DNA from: Flaviramulus basaltis
Lineage (GTDB): Bacteria; Bacteroidota; Bacteroidia; Flavobacteriales; Flavobacteriaceae
Direction of reading: 5' to 3'
Assembly: GCF_900114265.1 (NCBI RefSeq)
Contig: NZ_FPKV01000001.1
Location: 744,001 to 808,000, forward strand
Length of the DNA: 64,000 nt
Shown: positions 55,686 to 64,000 of the stretch, piece after piece
Numbering within the stretch: position 1 is the first letter of the stretch
Layout of the letters: every line of letters begins with the position of its first letter
Translations under genes and position numbers: made by a program
The notes under the pieces: model-generated
The model's input: the letters and a program-made list of their open reading frames with translations, nothing else
The model's database searches: none
Told to the model about the DNA's origin: nothing

Positions 55686-56729
55686 TTATTTATATTGTTT
55701 TTTATAATAAGTTTGATATTGACCACTTGTCACATTATTTAACCACACTTCATTACTTAAGTACCAACTTATTGTTTTTTCCAATCCTTGTTCAAACGTA
55801 ACCGAAGGAATCCATCCTAATTCATTTTTTATTTTTGATGCGTCTATTGCATATCTTAAATCATGTCCTGGTCTATCTTTTATGTAAGTTATTAATAACT
55901 CCGATGAGCCTTTTGGTCTTCCTAATTTATCATCCATTTTCTTGCACAATAATTTAACTAAATCGATGTTTTTCCACTCATTAAAACCTCCAATATTGTA
56001 TGTTTCACCATTTATTCCTTTATGAAATACTAAATCTATTGCAATAGCATGATCTTTAACATAAAGCCAATCTCTTGTATAGTTACCATCTCCATAAACA
56101 GGTAAAGGTATGTTTTGAATAATATTATTAATAAATAAAGGTATTAATTTTTCAGGAAACTGATTTTGACCATAATTATTTGAACAATTGGTAATTACAT
56201 ATGGCAAATTATAAGTTTCGCCATAAGCTCTCACAAAATGATCTGAGCCTGCCTTTGAGGCCGAATAAGGAGAATTTGGGGAATAAGGTGTTTGCTCAGT
56301 AAATAATCCTGATTCACCTAGAGCTCCATAAACTTCATCTGTGCTTATATGATAAAACCTTTTGTTTATAAAATCACCTCTCCAACATTTTTTGAAAGCA
56401 TTTAAAAGATTAATTGTTCCTAAAACATTTGTTTTAACAAATGCCAATGGATCTATAATTGATCTGTCTACATGAGATTCGGCTGCTAAATGAATGACAC
56501 CTTCAAACTTATACTTATTAAAAAGTGAATCTACAATTTCTTCATCTGCTATATCTGCTTTAATAAATGTATAGTTGGATTCATTTTCAATATCTTTTAA
56601 ATTCTCTAAATTCCCAGCATATGTTAATGCATCTAAATTAAAGATGTGATAGTTTGGGTATGTTTTTACAAATAGCCTGATCACATGTGAACCAATAAAG
56701 CCTGCTCCACCTGTAATTAATATGTTCAT
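55686..56729 (-). CDS. rfbB: dTDP-glucose 4,6-dehydratase
   Basis: A 347-residue extended SDR. GGAGFIGSH (7-15) binds NAD, HISTDEVYG carries the Thr-Asp-Glu active-site triad, and YSASKAGSDH the YxxxK. It catalyses the first committed step of rhamnose synthesis. It is 16 bases from the Wzz-like gene upstream, the probable first gene of this operon. Confidence 0.97.
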   Translation of the reverse strand: MNILITGGAGFIGSHVIRLFVKTYPNYHIFNLDALTYAGNLENLKDIENESNYTFIKADIADEEIVDSLFNKYKFEGVIHLAAESHVDRSIIDPLAFVKTNVLGTINLLNAFKKCWRGDFINKRFYHISTDEVYGALGESGLFTEQTPYSPNSPYSASKAGSDHFVRAYGETYNLPYVITNCSNNYGQNQFPEKLIPLFINNIIQNIPLPVYGDGNYTRDWLYVKDHAIAIDLVFHKGINGETYNIGGFNEWKNIDLVKLLCKKMDDKLGRPKGSSELLITYIKDRPGHDLRYAIDASKIKNELGWIPSVTFEQGLEKTISWYLSNEVWLNNVTSGQYQTYYKKQYK

Positions 56730-56745
56730 TGCTTTTTGTTTAAAT

Positions 56746-57807
56746 TTAAGATTGGTTTTTTAGAAAATTACCTAGACCCATTATTGAAAAAGTAAGCAGC
56801 AGAAACACAACTAAAACTAATGGTATTAAAAACTTCATTTTCTGATACCACTTGGTTATATCATAACCAGATTGTGGAAAATCCGAAAAAACATTAACAA
56901 TACGTTGTTGCTCAACCATATCCAAAGCAACTTGTCTCCTTTGCTCCTCTAAATCTAATCGCTTTTCAATTATTTTAGATTCATCAACAATTAAATTTGT
57001 AGATTCTGCATTACCCATATATAAATTTGTTCCAGCTCCAGGAATGGGTGTTTTTTTAGACTCATTTATTCTAATCTTTAAATATTCATTAACTAAAGAG
57101 TCAGTTTTTTGAACCTGTTTAAAAAGAGCTTCCTCTTTCTTTTCTAAATTCAATTTATTAACTTCAACTAATTCCTTTAAATAATTATTACCTGAAATCT
57201 GCTCAACAAATTGTTTTTCAATTTTTTTATAAATATTTTTATCTGTGGAAGCCACACCAATTTTATGAATACTAAAGTTATATGGTGTTAAGGATTTTTT
57301 ATATCTATCATAAGTCATTTCTGACCTAGAAATAGAATCCAATTTTGTGTAAAACTCTGAATACATTTCAGCAATCTTATTCTCATCTATATCTGGCTCA
57401 ATATAGAAACCTTTCAATTGAGAGGCTTCTTTAGCTGATATACTTAATCTTTTAGCGAGCTCTAATTCATCATTTTCTTTGTTTGCAAGCTGATTAAACT
57501 GGCTTACATTTTCATAGACCTGTCTCGAAGAATTAAAATTAGTTTCAATAAACATATTGGCTCCATATGATTTGTCGGATAGCATATCAATAATAAACCC
57601 TAATAACAGGCCAAGGATAATGGCCCCAACATACCAAACTTTTCTTTTATAAAAGTGAATTAATATTAATAAAATAAATTTATAAATTGCTAAAAAAAGG
57701 CTACCTATAAACTTGAAAAAGCGATCAAAAGCATTTCCAATTAGTTTAAATAACTGCCCTAAATCTACTTCTTCAGATTGCTGTGGTTGTGGCAAATCTT
57801 TACTCAT
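56746..57807 (-). CDS. Wzz-like chain-length determinant family membrane protein
   Basis: A 353-residue protein with a hydrophobic region at about 30-75 (two segments), a long periplasmic helical part (about 80-325, with coiled-coil-like stretches) and a C-terminal helix (about 328-348). This terminal arrangement is that of polysaccharide co-polymerases, which set glycan chain length together with Wzy. Sequence similarity to classical Wzz is weak. Its position at the head of the polysaccharide locus supports the role. Confidence 0.65.
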   Translation of the reverse strand: MSKDLPQPQQSEEVDLGQLFKLIGNAFDRFFKFIGSLFLAIYKFILLILIHFYKRKVWYVGAIILGLLLGFIIDMLSDKSYGANMFIETNFNSSRQVYENVSQFNQLANKENDELELAKRLSISAKEASQLKGFYIEPDIDENKIAEMYSEFYTKLDSISRSEMTYDRYKKSLTPYNFSIHKIGVASTDKNIYKKIEKQFVEQISGNNYLKELVEVNKLNLEKKEEALFKQVQKTDSLVNEYLKIRINESKKTPIPGAGTNLYMGNAESTNLIVDESKIIEKRLDLEEQRRQVALDMVEQQRIVNVFSDFPQSGYDITKWYQKMKFLIPLVLVVFLLLTFSIMGLGNFLKNQS

Positions 57808-57819
57808 AATTATAATTTG

Positions 57820-59508
57820 TTAGTTTAATATTTGTTCTAATATTGTTCTAGTTATTAAATATGTTGGCCTAACACCCGAGGTTCCCAAACCTCCTGATGC
57901 CAATGTTGCTCCTGTTTCTAGTGGATTATCACTGGCATAATAAGCATATCTTACTTTTACATCTGGACTAATACTTCCTCTAACTTTTGAGGCTGCTTGT
58001 ATAGCTTTTTGATAATGAGCTCCCTCCATTTCCAAACCTATTACTTGCCATGTTGAGTTATAAAAAAACTTTAAAATGTCTTTGTTTTGTAGAGAAGTAC
58101 CTAAAACCGTAATCATAGACCCCTCGTAAACATCTACTCCCTGACCCTCTAAGTCTTCTTTTTTAAGCTCGTTTTCAAATGGATAATTATCGGCTGTTCC
58201 TTCAAAAATATGAGCAGATGGTATCATAATGTCTCCTTTTCCTCCTTCTAAAATACCTGCTTTTCCCATAATAGAAACAGACTCTATATTTAAGTGTGTT
58301 TTCTTCCCTTTTTCCTTATATGGCTTTAAAAGCTCATCTATAGTCTCATAAGCCTGTTCACCAAAAGCATAATCCATCACTACTATAACTGGTTTTTTTT
58401 CAGCCAAAACTGTTTCGGATATTTTAATATCAACTTTTGAAGCATCTATTTTAGAGGTGTCAAAAATTTGGACATCTATATTAGCTCCAGATGTATCGTC
58501 TATGTAAAGCATGCCTTTTTGCAATGCTTCTTTAGTTATTTTATTTCGAAGTGCTTTGTTTTCATTTTGACTTAAAGACTCATATATTTCAAAAACATCT
58601 TTTTTGGGTGAATTGGCTTTTAAAATACTTGATGAAAAAAGTGTATTCATTACACTATGCATATTAGCACTAATAATATGAATTGGTCTATCTAATAATC
58701 CGTTTTTAGAAAGTGTTTCCTTTACGGTATCGGCCCAAATCTCTCCGTGTATATGATGGCCTATTCGTTCTCTTAAAACCGGACTAAATGTAACTGTTCT
58801 TTTGTTATTATGTATTTGCTCTTCTATAGCTAGTTTACCTAACCAATATACTATATGCAGTAATCTTTCTGGTTGAGAAGGTCTTGCAAACTCTTTATAA
58901 ACAGAACTTAATTCATTAAACGTTCTTCCTAAAATATTAGCGGTATGTGTTATTGCTACTTCGCGTTCTTCTTGTGTTAACTTGTTTTTAGATAAAACAG
59001 CTTTTTCAAGCTTTATCCAATCTCGTGTAGTATGCCCTTCTTCATTTATTATTACACGATTACTTATTTTATGCGACTCAACAAAAAGAAATGTTAAGTG
59101 TGTTAAAATATCATAGATTTCTGATCGACCACGAGTAATTTCAATATTCATTTGCTCGTCATCAATTCTATAGCAATTACGTCTTCTTTTTTCTGGAATA
59201 ATTGGTTTAAAATGAGAATTAGAATACCCTTCATCACTTGTTAAGTTAATAAAAGTACATTCTTCAATACCCGCTGGAAGTCTATCAATAACATAAAGTA
59301 ACCCTTCTAATTCTGCCTTTTCCTCTCCTACAGAACCATATATTTCTGGTCGTAAAAGTAATAGGGATTGGCGTAACGTTTCTCCTGAAATACCCATGGG
59401 TTTATAGAACCCTCTATTAAACAAGTGACGCATTGTAATATACATACGCTCAATAGCATTTGAACTCTCCTGAGCTCTTGTTCTTCCTTGATGTTTTTTA
59501 CTAATCAT
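57820..59508 (-). CDS. DUF6909 protein
   Basis: A 562-residue soluble protein that I assign to DUF6909 from memory of flavobacterial gene order; no catalytic function is known. The last third (about 440-562) has features of nucleoside phosphorylase/AMP nucleosidase-like folds: VIGLEMEGAHYQKAI resembles their nucleoside-binding MEG motif. It lies 34 bases from a GH3-like gene. I would treat the phosphorylase link as a hypothesis. Confidence 0.6.
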   Translation of the reverse strand: MISKKHQGRTRAQESSNAIERMYITMRHLFNRGFYKPMGISGETLRQSLLLLRPEIYGSVGEEKAELEGLLYVIDRLPAGIEECTFINLTSDEGYSNSHFKPIIPEKRRRNCYRIDDEQMNIEITRGRSEIYDILTHLTFLFVESHKISNRVIINEEGHTTRDWIKLEKAVLSKNKLTQEEREVAITHTANILGRTFNELSSVYKEFARPSQPERLLHIVYWLGKLAIEEQIHNNKRTVTFSPVLRERIGHHIHGEIWADTVKETLSKNGLLDRPIHIISANMHSVMNTLFSSSILKANSPKKDVFEIYESLSQNENKALRNKITKEALQKGMLYIDDTSGANIDVQIFDTSKIDASKVDIKISETVLAEKKPVIVVMDYAFGEQAYETIDELLKPYKEKGKKTHLNIESVSIMGKAGILEGGKGDIMIPSAHIFEGTADNYPFENELKKEDLEGQGVDVYEGSMITVLGTSLQNKDILKFFYNSTWQVIGLEMEGAHYQKAIQAASKVRGSISPDVKVRYAYYASDNPLETGATLASGGLGTSGVRPTYLITRTILEQILN

Positions 59509-59542
59509 ATTTTCTTTTAGTCGGGTACAAAGATAGTACTAT

Positions 59543-61042
59543 TTAACTTATTTTTTCTTGAGGAAAACTCTCAACAATCTTTCTATCATTTGATAGTCTT
59601 GGTATCTTATTTTGTCCACCTAATTTGCCAATAGACTTCATATAATTTTCAAACCCTTTCTTTTTTACTTGAGTAATTTTAAGCGGCTGTAATACGTGTC
59701 CTTTTATTAGATCAAAATAATAGCTGTTTTGTTTTTGAAGGGATTCGTCTATTTTTTTTGCTAATACGGAAAGATTTTCTGGTTCGTTTTCAAATTCTAC
59801 AAACCACTCATGATAAGGCAAACCCTCTTTAGGATTAATTTGAGGCGCAACTGTAAACTCTGAAACTCTTACATTAGTATTTAAGGTCGCTTCTTTCATA
59901 GCTTCTTCTACTTCTTTGCCAATAACATGTTCTCCAAAAGCCGAAATAAAATGCTTGATTCTACCCGAAACTATAACTCGGTATGGTTTTGTAGATGTAA
60001 ACTCAACGGTATCACCAATATTATAGGCCCAAAGTCCTGCATTTGTTGAAATTATCATCACATAATTAACTCCAATCTCAACATCTTTTATCGTGATACG
60101 TTTAGGGTTTTTATTAAAAAATTCATCTGCCTTTATAAACTCATAAAATATTCCAGAGTTTAGCTGAAGCAACATCCCTTTTTCGTTTTGCTTATCTTGA
60201 AATGCAAAAAAACCTTCACTTGCGGGATATAATTCTATACTATCAACTTTTCTACCAATAAGGTTTTCAAACTTCGCGCGATAAGGTTCGTAATTCACAC
60301 CTCCAAAAATAAAAAGATTAAAATTTTTAAAAACATCACCTACTTTTTTTCCTGTTTTTTGCTGAAGTTTTTCAAAATACATTTGTACCCAAGATGGTAT
60401 TCCAGAAATAATAGTCATGTTTTCTGGCAAAGTTTCTTCTACAATAGCATCAACTTTAGTTTCCCAATCTTCTATACAATTTGTTTCCCAAGAAGGTAGT
60501 CTGTTTTTTTGAAGATACTTAGGCACATAGTGCGCTACAATACCGGAAAGGCGCCCAAGTTGAACACCGTTTTGCTCTTTAAGGATTGGGCTTCCTTGTA
60601 AAAAAATCATTTTTCCATCAACAAATTTGCTGTTTCCTGTTTCATTAATGTACATTAAAATAGCATTTCTAGCCGCTTCGACATGACTTGGCATGCTTTC
60701 TTTGGTTATTGGAATGTATTTAGAACCTGATGTTGTGCCCGATGTTTTTGCAAAATAAACAGGCTTACCTTTCCATAGAATATTTTTTTCTCCAGCTACT
60801 ACTTTTTCAACATAAGGTTTTAGCGCTTCGTAATCTCTTATTGGTACACGCTTAATAAAATCCTTGTGATTATTTATGCTTATAAAATCATGATCTTTAC
60901 CAAACTCTGTGCTTGTAGCTTCTGATATCAATTCTTGAAAAACCTTTTCTTGTGTTTCAAGAGGCTTGTTTGCCCATTTTTGGATATTCTTATAAACACG
61001 TTTTGCAAATGGTTTTGCTAAAGCAGATTTTAGTGATATCAT
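59543..61042 (-). CDS. GH3-like acyl-adenylate-forming enzyme
   Basis: A 499-residue member of the GH3 (auxin-responsive) family. The ATP-binding loop reads FAKTSGTTSGSKYIPIT, and ELYPASEGFFAF is the later core motif. Plant GH3 enzymes join amino acids to acyl substrates via an acyl-adenylate; the bacterial substrates are unknown. It abuts the M23 peptidase gene (no gap). Confidence 0.9.
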   Translation of the reverse strand: MISLKSALAKPFAKRVYKNIQKWANKPLETQEKVFQELISEATSTEFGKDHDFISINNHKDFIKRVPIRDYEALKPYVEKVVAGEKNILWKGKPVYFAKTSGTTSGSKYIPITKESMPSHVEAARNAILMYINETGNSKFVDGKMIFLQGSPILKEQNGVQLGRLSGIVAHYVPKYLQKNRLPSWETNCIEDWETKVDAIVEETLPENMTIISGIPSWVQMYFEKLQQKTGKKVGDVFKNFNLFIFGGVNYEPYRAKFENLIGRKVDSIELYPASEGFFAFQDKQNEKGMLLQLNSGIFYEFIKADEFFNKNPKRITIKDVEIGVNYVMIISTNAGLWAYNIGDTVEFTSTKPYRVIVSGRIKHFISAFGEHVIGKEVEEAMKEATLNTNVRVSEFTVAPQINPKEGLPYHEWFVEFENEPENLSVLAKKIDESLQKQNSYYFDLIKGHVLQPLKITQVKKKGFENYMKSIGKLGGQNKIPRLSNDRKIVESFPQEKIS

Positions 61043-61912
61043 TTATTTAAAATCTATAAAGTTTGTTGGATTAATTGGGTAGCCATCATTCCAAAGCTCA
61101 AAGTGTAAATGTGGTCCTGTAGTTAATTCTCCGGTATTCCCAGCCGTTGCAATTACCTCACCGGCTTTAACCAAATCTCCTTGCTCTTTAGTTAAAGATG
61201 CATTGTGTTTGTAAATTGAAATTAACCCGTAACTGTGTTCAATAATAATAACATAACCCGTGCTTGCTGTCCATTCTGAAAAAATGACAATCCCATCAGC
61301 AGTAGATTTTACTGGTGTGTCTTTTGCTACAACTACATCAACAGCAAAATGCTTTTCTTTTGCATTATAAGCCTCACTAATGGTTCCATTTACTGGTGGA
61401 AATAATACAAAATTTGATGCTGATGTTGCCGATTCAAACAAATTATATTTATCTTCTTTGTCTACTTTTTCTCGCAGAAGTGAATCTTCTGCATTAGGAT
61501 TTAAATCTACTTCGCTTGCTTCTAATTTAACAGCTTCAACTATAGAATCTTTATTAAAATCATCCGCACTCATATCTCCTTTTAATACTTTTTTTATTGA
61601 AGTATAATACAATTCATTCATAGCAATAACCTGCTGTAAAGAGTCGGTTTTATAATTTAATTCTGTAGCTTGTTTTTTTAAGGCTGTTGATGAATATCCC
61701 GGAATATACTCTCTTAAAGGCGTAAATGCGATTAATAAATAAGTAAGTGATATTAAAAAAACGGCTAGTAAAGAACATAAAACAAAAACATTTAAACGTG
61801 TTAATTTAAATGATAGACGCTCTTCAAAAGTAAGCTCGTTAAGTATTAATAATCTATACTTATCAAGCAGTTTTCTTTTTATTTTTTTAGGTTTCTTTTT
61901 TTTTTCCTTCAT
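61043..61912 (-). CDS. M23 family metallopeptidase (membrane-anchored)
   Basis: A 289-residue protein with a basic N-terminus, one membrane helix (about 41-62), a helical stalk and a LytM/M23 domain (about 170-289). Zinc ligands H188 and D192 (HFAVD) and the HLH pair at 268-270 are intact, so unlike the EnvC-like protein of this window it should be an active peptidoglycan endopeptidase. The frame can start at a TTG two codons earlier; the ATG at 61912 is preferred. Confidence 0.9.
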   Translation of the reverse strand: MKEKKKKPKKIKRKLLDKYRLLILNELTFEERLSFKLTRLNVFVLCSLLAVFLISLTYLLIAFTPLREYIPGYSSTALKKQATELNYKTDSLQQVIAMNELYYTSIKKVLKGDMSADDFNKDSIVEAVKLEASEVDLNPNAEDSLLREKVDKEDKYNLFESATSASNFVLFPPVNGTISEAYNAKEKHFAVDVVVAKDTPVKSTADGIVIFSEWTASTGYVIIIEHSYGLISIYKHNASLTKEQGDLVKAGEVIATAGNTGELTTGPHLHFELWNDGYPINPTNFIDFK

Positions 61913-62036
61913 GGTCAAACAAAAATAAATAGAATTTATTAAACATTATGTTCTTTAATATGAAAGTATATTTACTTTTATAAATACTCTTAATGCTAAA
62001 GTTATGCTTAAAACGATTTTATTTAACTTTAATTAT

Positions 62037-62044
62037 TAACTTTG
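62037..62044 (+). promoter_or_regulatory. Promoter -7 element TAACTTTG of tatA
   Basis: Exact TAnnTTTG match 18 bases before the chosen tatA ATG. Its overlap with the longer possible ORF supports the shorter start. Confidence 0.5.
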
Positions 62045-62062
62045 TTTTTTAAAATAGATATT

Positions 62063-62239
62063 ATGAGCTTATATATGTTACCGTTAGCAATTGGACCTTG
62101 GCAAATAGCATTAATTGTGGTGGTTGTTTTATTGTTATTTGGAGGTAAAAAAATACCTGAATTAATGCGTGGACTTGGTAGTGGAATTAAAGAATTTAAA
62201 GACGCTAGCAAAGAAGAAGAAGACGATAAAAAAGAATAA
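62063..62239 (+). CDS. tatA: Twin-arginine translocase subunit TatA
   Basis: A 58-residue pore subunit of the Tat system, which exports folded proteins. It has a short N-terminal membrane helix (about 10-28), the [20 protein letters not shown] amphipathic helix with the conserved Phe-Gly hinge, and an acidic/lysine tail. The frame opens at a TTG at 62042, inside the promoter element, so I use the ATG at 62063. TatC is not in the window. Confidence 0.93.
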   Translation: MSLYMLPLAIGPWQIALIVVVVLLLFGGKKIPELMRGLGSGIKEFKDASKEEEDDKKE

Positions 62240-62255
62240 AACCTATTCTTTATAC

Positions 62256-62292
62256 AAAAAAGACCAACATAAATAATATGTTGGTCTTTTTT
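62256..62292. terminator. Bidirectional hairpin terminator
   Basis: AAAAAAGACCAACAT and ATGTTGGTCTTTTTT are perfect 15-base arms with a 7-base loop, with T runs on both strands. It separates tatA from the convergent DUF4837 gene. Confidence 0.9.
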
Positions 62293-62311
62293 GTTTTTAT
62301 CACTTTTATAT

Positions 62312-63289
62312 CTAGTCTATTTTAACCGATTTTATAATCGCTTCAAGCTCTAGCATATAATTTCTTTTTTCAACTGATGGAGCAAACGCAAAGCCCTCAA
62401 GAACGACCCATCGGTTGTTTGTTTTGTCTTCAATAGCATAGTTTATAAAAGGTCCGCCCATAAATGCATTTTTAACATCCCAAATACCTTTAGTCACTAA
62501 GGCTGGTTTATTATCTAAAATGGTTTCTTCATGAAATGGTGTATATGCATTTTCTGTTGTTAAATATGAACCTTCAACAGGGCCTTCAATATATTGTTTT
62601 CCAATAGAATCTCTAATTTTTATAATTTGATTAACCACACTATCATTTCTTTTAATTGCATCCATAGGGAGTTCGTAAATCAATAAATTAGTAGTTCCTG
62701 TAGTGATATCTTTTCTAATCCAAAAAAAGTTATCAGCTTCTTTTGCTATTCTATAAATGGCATCAAATTGAATGGTTAAACCTAATTTTTCTTTTATTCC
62801 CTTAAAATTATGAGGCGATTTTGCCATTTGGCGCAATCTTTCTGATAACTCTTGATTTCTAAAAGTTTCAACTATTTTAGTTTCGTTTTCAGTAACAAGA
62901 TCTATTATTTGTTTTTTTGTTTTACCAGAAATCACTATTACTTTTTGAGGTTTTGCATATACATTATCTAAGAATTCAATACCAGCTTCTTTGTTGGTTT
63001 CTATCTTTAAAACCGTTCTGTTTTTTGTAACAAACCCAGAAAAAACAGATGGAGGAATTTGACTAATTGTAAATGTAGGCTCGTCCTGTGGCAAGCCATA
63101 AATTGGTTTAGCAAGCACGCTTCTTATAGCTTCTCCTACACTTCCATCCCATAAATCGTTTTCTGTAACAACGGACACGTTGTTTATAGCTCCAGAAGAG
63201 TCTGCAATATAACGCTCATTTGAGTTTTTCTTGTCTCCGCAAGACATTAAAAGAATTAATGATAATGCTGAAAAAATAATGTGTCGCAT
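62312..63289 (-). CDS. DUF4837 lipoprotein
   Basis: A 325-residue predicted lipoprotein with the lipid-carrying Cys17 in LLMSCGDK. The body, containing LWDGSVGEAIRSVLAKPIYG and MGGPFINYAIEDK, matches the flavobacterial DUF4837 family. Function is unknown. It follows a LysM/MltD-like gene on the same strand with a 24-base gap, so an envelope role is likely. Confidence 0.8.
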   Translation of the reverse strand: MRHIIFSALSLILLMSCGDKKNSNERYIADSSGAINNVSVVTENDLWDGSVGEAIRSVLAKPIYGLPQDEPTFTISQIPPSVFSGFVTKNRTVLKIETNKEAGIEFLDNVYAKPQKVIVISGKTKKQIIDLVTENETKIVETFRNQELSERLRQMAKSPHNFKGIKEKLGLTIQFDAIYRIAKEADNFFWIRKDITTGTTNLLIYELPMDAIKRNDSVVNQIIKIRDSIGKQYIEGPVEGSYLTTENAYTPFHEETILDNKPALVTKGIWDVKNAFMGGPFINYAIEDKTNNRWVVLEGFAFAPSVEKRNYMLELEAIIKSVKID

Positions 63290-63313
63290 AATAATGTTAG
63301 GTTTTTTATGAAA

Positions 63314-64000
63314 TTAGCTTTTAGATATTTTAAGCTTCATTCCTGGTTTTAGTTTATTACCACTAATACCGTTCCAATCTTTAATATTTTGAACAGAAAC
63401 TCCAGGAAATTTTTGTGAGATACTCCATAACGAGTCTCCAGATATGACAACATAAGTAACAACATCACCCGAAATAGGTTTAGTTTTAACTACTGTGGTA
63501 ACAGAATTAGATGCTGAAACATTGGGTTTTCTTGGGTAAATAGTTAATCGCTGACCTATTTTTAAATCATTCCCTCTTAATCCGTTCCACTTTTTAATAT
63601 CACTAACTCTAACACCATAAATTCTAGAAATTTTTCCTAAATAATCTCCAGATTTTACGCGATAGCTTACTTTATCATTTGCATTGAAAAATTGTGGTAA
63701 GGGTTTTTCTCTTTTATCAAATTCCGCTTTAGCGAAATCATAAATTTTATCTTCGTTATTAACAAACTCACCTATAACATCAATAGGTAGTCGCAACGTA
63801 TAGTTTTCATCTTTAACAAAGGGAATAATATCTAATTTATATGATGGATTTAAAAATTGAAGTTCTTCAATAGGTGTTCCCGTAACTTCTGAAACTTGAT
63901 CCAGCGTAATCATTTGTTTTACTCTTACTGTATCTGTTTCAAAATATGCGACTTCTGGCTTTATTTTTTTGAAACCGTGTTCTTCTGCGTATTCAAAAAT
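63314..64000 (-). CDS. MltD-like lytic transglycosylase, C-terminal LysM part (cut by the window edge)
   Basis: The minus-strand frame is open to the right edge and encodes at least 228 residues, so the internal ATG at 63913 is not the true start. Two clear LysM domains end the protein (SYRVKSGDYLGKISRIYGV and TYVVISGDSLWSISQKFPGV); the first about 100 residues are the linker with FETDTVRVKQ and LNPSYKLDIIPFVKDENY. This pattern is that of flavobacterial MltD-type enzymes, whose SLT domain would lie outside the window. LysM domains bind peptidoglycan. Confidence 0.82.
   Translation of the reverse strand: MFEYAEEHGFKKIKPEVAYFETDTVRVKQMITLDQVSEVTGTPIEELQFLNPSYKLDIIPFVKDENYTLRLPIDVIGEFVNNEDKIYDFAKAEFDKREKPLPQFFNANDKVSYRVKSGDYLGKISRIYGVRVSDIKKWNGLRGNDLKIGQRLTIYPRKPNVSASNSVTTVVKTKPISGDVVTYVVISGDSLWSISQKFPGVSVQNIKDWNGISGNKLKPGMKLKISKS

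Noticed and set aside
63314-63913. Complete small LysM protein starting at the ATG at 63913
   Set aside because: The frame stays open through all 29 codons to the right edge and these codons read like the linker of a longer MltD-type protein.

Overview
The window is a low-GC chromosomal segment of a marine-type member of the Flavobacteriaceae (Bacteroidota). This rests on several things seen in the sequence. There are Bacteroidota-type promoter elements (TAnnTTTG, sometimes with TTG about 19-20 bases upstream) and almost no Shine-Dalgarno sequences. There is a SprE/PorW-like lipoprotein of the type IX secretion/gliding system. There are many families restricted to Flavobacteriia (DUF4292, DUF4837, DUF5687, DUF6168, DUF6341, DUF6427, DUF6909), and the ATP synthase cluster lacks atpD/atpC. 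No tRNA, rRNA, CRISPR array, prophage or insertion sequence was recognised.

Layout. 1-2153: an ECF sigma factor (frame open to the left edge) and a translationally coupled protein that joins an anti-sigma-like N-terminus, a membrane helix, a long linker and a beta-barrel-like C-terminus. 2239-12168: housekeeping genes (plsC, trpS, dprA, HU/SPOR protein, thioesterase) and an envelope run (EnvC-like protein, DUF4292 lipoprotein, TPR protein, sugar nucleotidyltransferase, GIY-YIG protein, dut). 12170-15750: a flippase, then a second ECF sigma operon with an alpha/beta hydrolase and a membrane protein. 15891-22018: atpG-A-H-F-E-B, a DUF6168 protein, atpZ and a bactofilin, all on the minus strand; sprE (22032-24596) lies just upstream. 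24716-34792: ABC exporter, DUF2059 protein, an NAD(P)H-dependent 2Fe-2S flavoprotein reductase, a GT9 glycosyltransferase, DUF4254 protein, upp, DUF6427/DUF6341 proteins, purD and a CapK-like adenylating enzyme.

34776-57807 is the accessory centre of the window: an uninterrupted minus-strand surface-polysaccharide locus. Read in the direction of transcription it holds a Wzz-like protein and rfbB-A-C-D (dTDP-L-rhamnose). Next comes a compact aldolase/CMP-transferase/HAD phosphatase set followed by a flippase and a glycosyltransferase with bacterial sialyltransferase motifs. Then follow a GT4 glycosyltransferase, a frameshifted acyltransferase-3 remnant, a Wzy-like protein, an O-antigen ligase-like protein, a GT4, a WcaJ-like transferase, a WecA-like transferase, a DegT aminotransferase, a soluble 4,6-dehydratase, a UDP-xylose synthase-like enzyme, a second WcaJ-like transferase and a GT2. 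My main hypothesis is that the aldolase (fused to a C-terminal MptE/DUF115-like domain), the HAD phosphatase, the CMP-ulosonate synthetase and the sialyltransferase-like enzyme make and transfer an unusual CMP-activated 3-deoxy-ulosonic acid, with a DRE-TIM aldolase taking the place of NeuB/KdsA.

57820-64000 returns to conserved flavobacterial genes: DUF6909, GH3-like enzyme, M23 peptidase, tatA, DUF4837 lipoprotein and the C-terminal part of an MltD-like LysM protein cut by the right edge. Short palindromic repeats are scattered between the housekeeping genes.
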